Shown here one piece after another: positions 16,842-24,397 of a DNA stretch of 64,000 nt. Origin of the DNA: an uncultured Sphingomonadales bacterium (GTDB lineage: Bacteria > Pseudomonadota > Alphaproteobacteria > Sphingomonadales > Sphingomonadaceae); NCBI GenBank assembly GCA_903821605.1, contig CAIJLZ010000004.1, positions 1-64,000 of the forward strand, read 5' to 3'. Under the pieces are notes generated by a model. That model was not told where the DNA came from. It was given only the letters and a program-made list of their open reading frames with translations, and searched no databases. The stretch's first letter is position 1. Each line of letters opens with the position of its first letter. The translations under genes and the position numbers were made by a program.

Positions 16842-17111
16842 TCATCGCGCCATATCGGGGATGCGGCTAAACATTTCGCGGGTGAAATCGATCAGCAGCG
16901 CCATCATGCTGCCGCCAAAAATCGCGAGGCACAGCGCCACGATGATCAGCTTGGGGATGAAGCTCAACGTCGTCTCATTGATCGAGGTCGCCGCCTGCAA
17001 CATGCCCAACACAACCCCCGCGACCAGTGCCGGGATCAGCACCGGCACCGCGACCAGCGCCAAGACCCAGAGCGCATGCTGGGCAAGGCCGATGAAATAG
17101 CTCGCGTCCAT
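16842..17111 (-). CDS. fliQ: Flagellar export gate protein FliQ
   Basis: The 89-residue protein has two transmembrane hairpin helices (ALWVLALVAVPVLIPALVAGVVLGMLQAATSINETTLSFIPKLIIVALCLAIFGGSMMALLIDFT). The QAATSINETTLSFIPK loop is diagnostic for FliQ/SctS. It assembles with FliP and FliR in the export gate. It lies 1 nt after fliP. Confidence 0.95.
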   Translation of the reverse strand: MDASYFIGLAQHALWVLALVAVPVLIPALVAGVVLGMLQAATSINETTLSFIPKLIIVALCLAIFGGSMMALLIDFTREMFSRIPDMAR

Positions 17112-17112
17112 C

Positions 17113-17901
17113 TCAACTCACCTGAAACGAGCCAGCGAGCGAGCCCATGGTCAGCGCCCAGCCATCAACCAGCACGAACAACAGCAGCTTGAACGGCATC
17201 GAGATGATCGTCGGCGACAACATCATCATCCCGAGCGACATCAACGCCGAGGCCACAACAAGGTCGATCACAAGAAACGGCAAGAAGATCAGAAAGCCGA
17301 TCTGGAACGCGGTCTTTAATTCACTGGTGACAAAAGCGGGAACAAGCACCGAAAACGGCACATCCTTGGCGTTGGCAAACGGCTTGGCATGGCTGATATT
17401 GGCGAACAAGGCGAGGTCGGTCCGGCGCGTTTGGGCCAGCATGAAGCCATGCAATTCGTGCCCCCCGAGCGCCACCGCCTGTTCGATCCCGACCTGTCCG
17501 GCCTGATAGGGGCCGATCGCCTGTGCGTTGATCCGGCCGATCACCGGCTGCATCACAAACATCGACAGAAACAGCGACAACCCGACCAGCACCTGATTGG
17601 GCGGCGTCTGTTGCAGCCCCAGCGCCTGACGCAAAATCGACAAGACGATCAGGATACGCGTGAAGCTGGTCATCATCAGCACCAGCGACGGCAAGATCGT
17701 CAACAGCCCCATCAGCAGCAGCAACTGCAACGACAGGTTCAACGGCTTGCCATCCCCCGAAAGCGCGGCAAGCGCCTTGCCCAGCGTCGGTTCGGGCGCG
17801 GCGGGGAGGGCGACCGGCGCGGCGATCTGGGCCAGCGCCGGGCTGGCCAGCAACAGAGCCGCCGCCATGGCCGCGACCAGCAACACGATACGCCTAGTCA
17901 T
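17113..17901 (-). CDS. fliP: Flagellar export gate protein FliP
   Basis: The 262-residue protein has a cleavable signal peptide (MTRRIVLLVAAMAAALLLASPALA), as is usual for FliP. The conserved core follows: LLLLMGLLTILPSLVLMMTSFTRILIVLSILRQALGLQQTPPNQVLVGLSLFLSMFVM and, near the end, FLPFLVIDLVVASALMSLGMMMLSPTIISMPFKLLLFVLVDGW. It forms the pentameric part of the FliPQR gate. It overlaps fliO by 8 nt. Confidence 0.96.
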   Translation of the reverse strand: MTRRIVLLVAAMAAALLLASPALAQIAAPVALPAAPEPTLGKALAALSGDGKPLNLSLQLLLLMGLLTILPSLVLMMTSFTRILIVLSILRQALGLQQTPPNQVLVGLSLFLSMFVMQPVIGRINAQAIGPYQAGQVGIEQAVALGGHELHGFMLAQTRRTDLALFANISHAKPFANAKDVPFSVLVPAFVTSELKTAFQIGFLIFLPFLVIDLVVASALMSLGMMMLSPTIISMPFKLLLFVLVDGWALTMGSLAGSFQVS

Positions 17902-18166
17902 GAAAATCGCCCAATGGCTGTTCCGCCAGCAAGGTCACCTGCCCACGCCCGACCGCGACCAGCAATTCGCGACCGCGAAAATCAATCACCGCAAGCCGGG
18001 TCTGCGGCCCCATCGGCAGCACCCCGATCAGGCGCGCCGGGCGGTCATCCTGCCCGCCGGCTGGCAACCCGATCTGCACCCGCCGCCACAGCCAGAGCGA
18101 CCCCCAAGCAAGACCGCCGACCAATGGCAACAGGAACAACAGGCGCAACAGATAATCGAGCATCAT
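17894..18166 (-). CDS. fliO: Flagellar biosynthesis protein FliO
   Basis: This 90-residue protein has one N-terminal membrane helix (MMLDYLLRLLFLLPLVGGLAWGSLWLW) and a small cytosolic domain with the FliO pattern IGVLPMGPQTRLAVIDFRGRELLVAVGRGQVTLLAE. FliO is a chaperone for assembly of the FliP ring. Sequence conservation in the family is low; position between fliN and fliP supports the call. It overlaps fliN by 4 nt and fliP by 8 nt. Confidence 0.88.
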   Translation of the reverse strand: MMLDYLLRLLFLLPLVGGLAWGSLWLWRRVQIGLPAGGQDDRPARLIGVLPMGPQTRLAVIDFRGRELLVAVGRGQVTLLAEQPLGDFHD

Positions 18167-18492
18167 GCGCGGCGCTCCATGCCAAGCATGCGGCGATCGG
18201 GATTGACGACATCGATCACCCGAATGCCATAACGCCCATTGGTCTCGACCACCTCGCCCCGTGCGATCAGCGTGCCATTGGCAAAGATATCGAGCAACGC
18301 CTCGGCCTCGCGGTCGAGTTGCAGCACGCTGCCCTCGGTCAGCGCCAATAGCTCGACCAGTCGGATCGAGGCTGAACCAACCTCGACCGACAAGCGCATC
18401 GATACCCCGGCCAGCAATTCGAGATTATGGTCGGGGACCGGGATCGCAGCGGCCATGGCGGCAGCACTAGGGGCTTCACGCATATCACTCAT
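18163..18492 (-). CDS. fliN: Flagellar switch protein FliN
   Basis: The 109-residue protein consists of a short variable N-terminus and a C-terminal SpoA domain (LLAGVSMRLSVEVGSASIRLVELLALTEGSVLQLDREAEALLDIFANGTLIARGEVVETNGRYGIRVIDVV). FliN forms the bottom of the C-ring and docks the FliH-FliI export ATPase. I start it at MSDMREAPS (18492), which overlaps the end of fliM by 8 nt; the ORF-track extension lies inside fliM. Confidence 0.93.
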   Translation of the reverse strand: MSDMREAPSAAAMAAAIPVPDHNLELLAGVSMRLSVEVGSASIRLVELLALTEGSVLQLDREAEALLDIFANGTLIARGEVVETNGRYGIRVIDVVNPDRRMLGMERRA

Positions 18493-19405
18493 GGGGAAAA
18501 TTTCCTGATTGTTCGGGTGGAAGAAGATGCGGTTCGATCCGGCTGATCCGGATCGCCGCGCGGCCATCGGCCTCGCCCAACGTGCCATGGGCAAACAGCC
18601 GCCCCGCGACGGTGAGCGGGATGTGTTGCGGCAGGCTGATCGGGATCACGTCGCCCGGCCGCAGCGCCAGCAAGCGGGCAATCGGCATTTCGGGGCGGAC
18701 GAACACGCTGCGCACCGGCAGGCAGACCTGCATCAAGGCGGCGATCATACGATCACGCGCGTCCGGGTCGATACCGCCGGGTTCGGGATCACCCGGCACC
18801 ACCGCCAGCGCCGGGAAAGTCGACAGTTGCGACACCGCGAACAGGATCTCGATCGCATGGCTGCCGAGCGTCGGATGCGCCAGTTCGAACGGCTGGACCC
18901 GCACCGGTTCATCGGCGCGGAAGACCGTCAATCGACCCGGGTGGGCTTCGACCGTCGCGCCGTCCATGCCGATTTCGGCAATCGGGCGCCACGCCGCGGC
19001 GAAGACGCGTCCTGCTTCTTGGCTGATGCGTTCGGCCAGTCGGCGTTCGGCGGCGGTCAGTTGCGCCCGCGCCGCATGGGCCGACCCATCGCCGCCGTAA
19101 AACAGATCGACCAGCCCGATCACCAGCGTCACCGGCATCAAGACAATCGCGGCCAAGCGGCTATGGCCAAGTCGGCAATGCAGCGCCACCTGACCGGCAG
19201 GCAGGCCCGCCCGCCATTGTTCGAAACGCTGCTGACGGCGTTCGAGCGGTAGCAATGCCAATGGCGCGCCGACAAGCGACGACCATTGGTTGCGCAGCCC
19301 TTGGCCGATCCGTTCGACCACCGGCTCCAACCCCGGAAAGGTCGCCGGCTGGCCGGTGTCACGCACCAGCGAGAACGGCTTGGAAGAGAGCGACGCCGCC
19401 GTCAT
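18485..19405 (-). CDS. fliM: Flagellar switch protein FliM lacking the N-terminal CheY-binding segment
   Basis: The 306-residue protein has the FliM middle domain, including the FYGGDG turn (family FGGDG), and a C-terminal SpoA domain (ARLLALRPGDVIPISLPQHIPLTVAGRLFAHGTLGEADGRAAIRISRI). FliM is the rotor protein that binds phospho-CheY. The usual N-terminal LSQ(D/E)EIDALL motif is missing. The start is fixed by the ATGA overlap with fliL (19402-19405), and the protein begins MTAASLSSKPFSLVRD. Sequence around the SpoA domain is diverged from enterobacterial FliM. Identity rests on the middle domain plus position between fliL and fliN. Confidence 0.85.
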   Translation of the reverse strand: MTAASLSSKPFSLVRDTGQPATFPGLEPVVERIGQGLRNQWSSLVGAPLALLPLERRQQRFEQWRAGLPAGQVALHCRLGHSRLAAIVLMPVTLVIGLVDLFYGGDGSAHAARAQLTAAERRLAERISQEAGRVFAAAWRPIAEIGMDGATVEAHPGRLTVFRADEPVRVQPFELAHPTLGSHAIEILFAVSQLSTFPALAVVPGDPEPGGIDPDARDRMIAALMQVCLPVRSVFVRPEMPIARLLALRPGDVIPISLPQHIPLTVAGRLFAHGTLGEADGRAAIRISRIEPHLLPPEQSGNFPHE

Positions 19406-20007
19406 TGCACCACGAAGCTCGTGAAATAGACATTGTCGATGCCGCCAAAACCTTCCTTGTCACGCAGCACCCGGTTGATCGCATCGGTCAACTGACGCTG
19501 GAGCCGCTGCTTGCCGAGCGATGTGCCCAGCGTCGCCGAGTCCTGTTCAGACAGCACCATCAACACGGCAGAACGGATCGGCACGATCTGGCGCTCGACA
19601 TTGGCAATCGCCCGCCGGTCGAAATAAGTGGCAAGGCTCAGACCGACCTGAACAAAGCCACTGCCGTCCGCGAGATTGGCGGTGAAATTCTGCTCGATCT
19701 CGTGATAGGTCACCTCATAACGCGCCGCATCGCGCGGCGAGGCATCGGTGCGAGTCAAGATCGTGCCGTCCTTGAGCGCCGCTTCACTACCTTCGGCCGG
19801 GCCGACCGTTGGTTCATCGGCCCGCTCCACCAGCCGGGGCCGGTTCGGGTTGGCGGCAATGGGGTCGATCGGCGTACGCTGGCCACTGGTATAAAGCGCG
19901 ATCAGCGCGCCGATCAGCGCCAGCAGCAAACCGCCCCCCGCCATTAGCCACCACCGTTTCAGCCGACCCGGGCTGACCCGCGCATTGTCGTTGGTCTTCC
20001 TGCTCAT
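19402..20007 (-). CDS. fliL: Flagellar basal body protein FliL
   Basis: The 201-residue protein has a short cytosolic N-terminus, one membrane helix (WWLMAGGGLLLALIGALIALYTSG) and a periplasmic FliL domain. The domain ends in LGKQRLQRQLTDAINRVLRDKEGFGGIDNVYFTSFVVQ, the typical terminal pattern of this stomatin-like stator-associated protein. It overlaps fliM by 4 nt and begins 24 nt after fliK. Confidence 0.92.
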   Translation of the reverse strand: MSRKTNDNARVSPGRLKRWWLMAGGGLLLALIGALIALYTSGQRTPIDPIAANPNRPRLVERADEPTVGPAEGSEAALKDGTILTRTDASPRDAARYEVTYHEIEQNFTANLADGSGFVQVGLSLATYFDRRAIANVERQIVPIRSAVLMVLSEQDSATLGTSLGKQRLQRQLTDAINRVLRDKEGFGGIDNVYFTSFVVQ

Positions 20008-20031
20008 CCCGCTTCATTCCTCGATTGCTCG

Positions 20032-21006
20032 TCACGCCACACGCCAGGCCGGATCGGCCGCGGTGGCGGGTTCATCACTGTTGATCCGCACGATCCCGGC
20101 GCGATCATCGGGCGGCCAGTCGGGCGACGGTTCCTGACGGCGGGTGCCGTGCTGGTGCGGCTGCGCGCCGCTGTCTGGCCCGGATTGGGATAGGCCCGAA
20201 CCTTGATTCTGGCCCTGATTTTGGCCCTGATTTGGTTGCTGGCCGGTCTGCCAACCCAAGGCGGCATCGGCGACGCGCAGGCCCTGCTGGCGCAGTTCCT
20301 GCACCAGCCCCGGCTGGGCGGCGGCAATCAATTGGCGGGCTTCCGCGCCTTCGGCCTCCAGCCGGATCGCCAGCCCCGCCTCATGCGGCCGCAACGTCAC
20401 ATCGAGCCGACCAAGATGCGCCGGATCAAGCCGAAAGGAGAGTTGGCCCGGGCTGGCCGACGCGGTCGCGATATCGCGCGCCAAACCCGCCACCCAGCGA
20501 TCATCCCGTGCGAGATCAAGTTGACGTTCGACCATGGCGGTCCCCAGCGATGCCGCGCTGGGGGCAGGCATCTCGACCCCGTCCCCCGATCCGGGCGTGG
20601 CGAGTGTCGCCGCCGGCAGCGCCATGGCCGACGCAAGCGAGGGTGAAGGCGGAGATGAGGGCGCGGCCATCGGGCTGGCCAACGGATCTGCCGATGCCGC
20701 CGCAGCGCCCGCACCGGACGCCGCTGCGCCGCTTGACGTCATGACGCTGGCCAATAATTGCGACAGGGCCAGGAACGGCAACGCCGCCCCATCGGTTGCC
20801 GCGTCCGGCATCTCGCGCGCCACCACCTCGGCGGCAAGCGGTTCATCCGCATCCCGCACCGGGGATCGGCCACCGGCCATCACCGGGGCAGCGGCCGTCA
20901 TCATCGCTGCAAAGCCGGGGCGCGACGGGTCCATTGCATCAGCAGCGGGAGGCGCGGCCTTGGGTGCGGCGGCCACAACCGATGGGGTAGGCATGATATC
21001 GATCAT
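20032..21006 (-). CDS. fliK: Flagellar hook-length control protein FliK
   Basis: The 324-residue protein has a long Ala/Pro-rich, low-complexity N-terminal ruler and a C-terminal Flg_hook domain (GQLSFRLDPAHLGRLDVTLRPHEAGLAIRLEAEGAEARQLIAAAQPGLVQELRQQGLRVADAAL). That domain matches the substrate-switch core of FliK, which contacts FlhB. After it comes a disordered tail with a small Asn-Gln-Gly repeat (NQGQNQGQNQGSG, coded near 20203-20234). The length is on the short side for FliK. It overlaps fliJ by 4 nt. Confidence 0.88.
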   Translation of the reverse strand: MIDIMPTPSVVAAAPKAAPPAADAMDPSRPGFAAMMTAAAPVMAGGRSPVRDADEPLAAEVVAREMPDAATDGAALPFLALSQLLASVMTSSGAAASGAGAAAASADPLASPMAAPSSPPSPSLASAMALPAATLATPGSGDGVEMPAPSAASLGTAMVERQLDLARDDRWVAGLARDIATASASPGQLSFRLDPAHLGRLDVTLRPHEAGLAIRLEAEGAEARQLIAAAQPGLVQELRQQGLRVADAALGWQTGQQPNQGQNQGQNQGSGLSQSGPDSGAQPHQHGTRRQEPSPDWPPDDRAGIVRINSDEPATAADPAWRVA

Positions 21007-21428
21007 GGTTCCATCCTTTTGGGGGTGCGCGGGGCGGGGCGCTGGGCATCGGCCCGCTGTTCGGCATGTCGATCAGCCAGCACCACCAACCGGGCGAGGC
21101 GTTCGCCTGCCTTGTCCTCGCGCTGGCGGGCGGCGGCCTGGCGGTCGCGTTCATGGGCGCGTTCAGCCCGTGCCGCATCCAGCGACGCCCCGAGATGGAG
21201 CGCCGCCTGATCCAGCCGACGCTGCATGTCGGCCAGCGTGCATAAGGTCAGCCCCGGCTGCACATCGGCGCGTGGCACCATGTCGTCGCGCAACTGCTCC
21301 AGTCGCGCGGCAATCGCCTCTAGCCCGAACAGTGCCTGATGGGCGCGCGCCAGCCGGAGTTCGGCCTTGCGCCGCTCCATCGTCCGCAGCCGCAACAGCC
21401 GCGCGCCTTGTTCCTGCTGCCGGGTCAT
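21003..21428 (-). CDS. fliJ: FliJ-like flagellar export chaperone
   Basis: A 141-residue coiled-coil-forming protein rich in Arg, Ala, Glu and Gln (for example LRLRTMERRKAELRLARAHQALFGLEAIAARLEQL and RAERAHERDRQAAARQREDKAGERLARLV). FliJ proteins share only this antiparallel coiled-coil nature. Position between fliI and fliK, with 4-nt overlaps on both sides, is the main evidence. It would be the central stalk of the FliHI ATPase. Confidence 0.75.
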   Translation of the reverse strand: MTRQQEQGARLLRLRTMERRKAELRLARAHQALFGLEAIAARLEQLRDDMVPRADVQPGLTLCTLADMQRRLDQAALHLGASLDAARAERAHERDRQAAARQREDKAGERLARLVVLADRHAEQRADAQRPAPRTPKRMEP

Positions 21429-22753
21429 GCGGCAAAGCCTTGGACCAAGGCCGCCCGCGCGGCGGCGAGATCAACCCGCGCCGCGCGCGGCTGGCGCACA
21501 AAGGCGAGCATCTCCTCACGCCGCGCCATGGCGGCATCAACCAGCGGATCATGGCCGGGCGCATAAGCGCCCATCAGCACAAGATCGCGATTTTCCTCAT
21601 AGCTGCTCCACAATTGGCGAAAGCGTGCGGCGGCAAGCGCATGATCGTCATCGATCACATCCGCCATGGTGCGCGACAGCGAGCGGGCAACGTCAATCGC
21701 CGGATAGACCCCTTGTTCCGCCAAGGACCGGGACAGAATGACATGGCCGTCGACAATCGCCCGCGTCGCATCGACCACGGGATCATCGGTGTCGCCACCA
21801 TCGGCCAGCACCGTATAGACCGCCGTGATCGACCCACCGCTGGCGCGGTCATTGCCCGCCCGTTCGACAAGGCGCGGGATCAGCCCGAGCGCAGACGGCG
21901 GATAGCCCTTCATCGTCGGCGGTTCGCCGAGCGAAAGGCCAATTTCACGCTGCGCATGGGCCACCCGGGTCAGGCTGTCGATCAACAGAAAGACGCGCTT
22001 GCCCTGCTGGCGGAAAAATTCGGCAATCGCGGTCGCCCGCATCGCGGCCCGGATCCGCAGCAATGGCGGGTGATCCGCCGGCACCGCCACCACGACCGAG
22101 CGCGCGCGCAGCCGGTCGTCGAGCTTGGTCTCGACAAAATCGCTGACCTCCCGGCTTCGTTCGCCGACCAGCCCGACCACGACCACATCGCAATCGACCC
22201 CGGCCAGCATCTGGCCCATCAACACCGATTTGCCGACCCCCGACCCGGCGATCAGCGCGACGCGCTGACCCTCGCCCATCGTCAGCAGGGCATTAATCGC
22301 CCGCACCCCAACATCGAATGACTGCGTCACCCGCCCGCGCGTCAGCGGATTGGCGCGCTTGCCGACCAATGGCCAGCTATAGCGGCTGACAATTGGCGGG
22401 CGGCCATCGAGCGGAGCCCCATGGGCGTCGATCACCCGACCCAATAGCCCATGGCCGCATGCCGCCAGCCCGCCTTGGCCCAATGGCGTCACCCGGCCAC
22501 CAGCGGCAAAGGGCGCATCAAGATCAAAACATTGGATCAGGCTGCGCCGCCCGCGAAAGCCGACCACCTCGCCACGCGCCCCGACCGGCCCGGCGGCAAT
22601 GCGCACCTGCGTGCCCAGCGGCTGATCCAGCCCTTCGGCCTCCAGCACCTGCCCCTCATGCGCAACCAGCACGCCCACCCGGCGCGGCGCGGCGCGGGAC
22701 AGATCGACACCGCCCAGCAACATCTCGCCCGACATCATCAGCCGCTTGGTCAT
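21425..22753 (-). CDS. fliI: Flagellar export ATPase FliI
   Basis: The 442-residue protein is an F1-beta-like AAA ATPase. Walker A AGSGVGKS sits at residues 169-176, then VVVGLVGERSREVSDFVE, Walker B FLLIDSLTR, and the ATP synthase alpha/beta signature PPSALGLIPRLVERAG. It energises unfolding and delivery of flagellar export substrates. The N-terminal beta-barrel region is divergent. Overlaps of 4 nt with both fliH and fliJ indicate coupled translation. Confidence 0.96.
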   Translation of the reverse strand: MTKRLMMSGEMLLGGVDLSRAAPRRVGVLVAHEGQVLEAEGLDQPLGTQVRIAAGPVGARGEVVGFRGRRSLIQCFDLDAPFAAGGRVTPLGQGGLAACGHGLLGRVIDAHGAPLDGRPPIVSRYSWPLVGKRANPLTRGRVTQSFDVGVRAINALLTMGEGQRVALIAGSGVGKSVLMGQMLAGVDCDVVVVGLVGERSREVSDFVETKLDDRLRARSVVVAVPADHPPLLRIRAAMRATAIAEFFRQQGKRVFLLIDSLTRVAHAQREIGLSLGEPPTMKGYPPSALGLIPRLVERAGNDRASGGSITAVYTVLADGGDTDDPVVDATRAIVDGHVILSRSLAEQGVYPAIDVARSLSRTMADVIDDDHALAAARFRQLWSSYEENRDLVLMGAYAPGHDPLVDAAMARREEMLAFVRQPRAARVDLAAARAALVQGFAA

Positions 22754-23346
22754 GCGTCGCGACCCTCCAGCCCAAGTTCAGCCCGCAGCGCATCAAGGTG
22801 CAAGGCGGTGCCATGTTCGATCCAGCCCGCCGAACAATCGATCCGGATCGATCCTCGTTCGGCGGCCGGATCATCCCGCAGTGCAAGCCCGAGCGGGGCC
22901 TCGCCCAGCAGCATCTTGTCATCCGGGTGCAGCCACATCGTCCGCGCGCCATCCGCCTCGACGATCAGCGCGGCACAGGCCGCCGCGCGCCGCCGCAACA
23001 TGTCGCGATCAAGCGCCACCTCGCCCAGAATGCGGCGCACCAGCCCGTCGACCGTCTCGGCGATCAACTGTGCCAGTTCCTCACTTGGTTCATTGCGGAT
23101 CGCCTCGGCGCTCGCGATAAGGCCAAACAGTTGCTGCTTCTCGGCTGCGGCAGTGGCAAGGCCGACGGCATGGCCATCGTCATAGCCCCGGCGATACTCC
23201 TGCCCGGTGGGCGGCGAGGGAGCAGCCGCCGCCAGCGCCGCCGCCTTGTACCCCTTGGTCGCCACTTGCGGGCGGAACGCGCCCGGCAGGCGCATCAGCC
23301 GATCAAGCGGGAGGCGCACCGTCATCTGGTCGCTGCCATCAGACAT
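22750..23346 (-). CDS. fliH: Flagellar export ATPase regulator FliH
   Basis: A 198-residue protein with a central stretch EYRRGYDDGHAVGLATAAAEK (Gx3G-like pattern of FliH) followed by a C-terminal V-ATPase-E/FliH domain (LAQLIAETVDGLVRRILGEVALDRDMLRRRAAACAALI). FliH holds FliI at the C-ring. The start is set at MSDGSDQM (23346), overlapping the end of fliG by 8 nt; the longer ORF in the track is read from within fliG. Sequence similarity is weak as usual for FliH, so gene order carries weight. Confidence 0.83.
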   Translation of the reverse strand: MSDGSDQMTVRLPLDRLMRLPGAFRPQVATKGYKAAALAAAAPSPPTGQEYRRGYDDGHAVGLATAAAEKQQLFGLIASAEAIRNEPSEELAQLIAETVDGLVRRILGEVALDRDMLRRRAAACAALIVEADGARTMWLHPDDKMLLGEAPLGLALRDDPAAERGSIRIDCSAGWIEHGTALHLDALRAELGLEGRDA

Positions 23347-24397
23347 AATCCTCATCTCCCTGCGCGAGCATGATCTCACCACTGGCCGCCAATTGACGGG
23401 CAATCGCCACCGCCGCTTTCTGGGCCTCTTCGACATCGCCCCGGCGCGCCGGCCCGCGTTCGGTCATTTCGTCGCGGATCGTCTCGGCGGCGCGGGCCGA
23501 AATGGTGCCCAGCAACCGGTCCAGCAGCGGCGAGGCCGCACCGCGCAGCGCCAGTGCCAGCGTCGGCGCGTCGATGGCCTGCATCACCGTGCCAAGCGAG
23601 CGATCGTCGAGCTTGTCGAGATCCTCGAACACGAACATTTCGTCCTCAATCGCCTGCCCAAGCAGCTTGTCCCGCTTCTTCAAGGTCCGCAGCATGCGTT
23701 CACCAACGGGGCGTTTCATCGTGTTGAAGATGCGCGCGACATCGTTTTTGCCGCCCAAGCGCATCCCCAGCTTGCGGCGCGGACGGTCGGCGGCATGGGC
23801 CAGCACCGCCTGCAATTCAGCCACGGCTTCAGCCGACACGCTTTCCAGCCGGGCGGCGCGCCAGATCAGATCGGTCTGCCGTGCCTCGTCGAGCTGCTCC
23901 AGCGCAGCCGCCGCAGCCTCGGGCGTCAACACCGCAACGATGATGGCCCCGACCTGCGGGTGCTCCTCGGCAAGCAATTCGGCAATCGCGCTCGGCTCCA
24001 TCCAGCGCAGCGTATCGAGCGCCACCGCACTGGAACGCGGCGCAATGCTGGCCAGAATATTGTCCGCCCGCACCGCGCCCAAAGCGGCGCTCATCACACT
24101 GCGCACCCGGGGTTCCGCCTTGGCGGCGAGATCAGTCACGCCACGGCTCGCTTCGACAAACCGGCCCAGCGCCGTCTGGATCGCGCCTTCATCGGCCTGG
24201 GCAATGCCCAGCATCGCCGCGCCAAGATCGCGCACGGTCACGGGATCAAGCTGGCGCAAGATCGCGGCGGCATCCTCCTCGTCGAGCAGCATCATCAAGA
24301 TCGCCGCGACGTCCCGGCCATGAACCGCCGCCGCCGGAGATCGAGTGAAAGCCGGCACGCTGAAAGCGGGGACAGGGGAAGTATCGGCGTCAGCCAT
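23339..24397 (-). CDS. fliG: Flagellar motor switch protein FliG
   Basis: The 352-residue protein has the three FliG domains. These include the EHPQ motif (LLAEEHPQVGAIIVAVL) in the middle domain and the C-terminal torque helix region MFVFEDLDKLDDRSLGTVMQAID, in which the charged DDRS that interacts with MotA is kept. The N-terminal 25 residues are variable. It forms the rotor ring on FliF. It overlaps fliF and fliH by 8 nt each. Confidence 0.95.
   Translation of the reverse strand: MADADTSPVPAFSVPAFTRSPAAAVHGRDVAAILMMLLDEEDAAAILRQLDPVTVRDLGAAMLGIAQADEGAIQTALGRFVEASRGVTDLAAKAEPRVRSVMSAALGAVRADNILASIAPRSSAVALDTLRWMEPSAIAELLAEEHPQVGAIIVAVLTPEAAAAALEQLDEARQTDLIWRAARLESVSAEAVAELQAVLAHAADRPRRKLGMRLGGKNDVARIFNTMKRPVGERMLRTLKKRDKLLGQAIEDEMFVFEDLDKLDDRSLGTVMQAIDAPTLALALRGAASPLLDRLLGTISARAAETIRDEMTERGPARRGDVEEAQKAAVAIARQLAASGEIMLAQGDEDYV

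Noticed and set aside
20203-20234. Short NQG-coding tandem repeat in fliK as a CRISPR-like or phase-variable repeat
   Set aside because: Only about three imperfect units, in frame, in a disordered tail; no spacer structure.
17389-23373. Long plus-strand ORFs (for example 20534-22321 and 22393-23373) opposite flagellar genes
   Set aside because: High-GC antisense shadows rich in Arg, Pro and His, without domains; the minus strand carries the complete fli operon.
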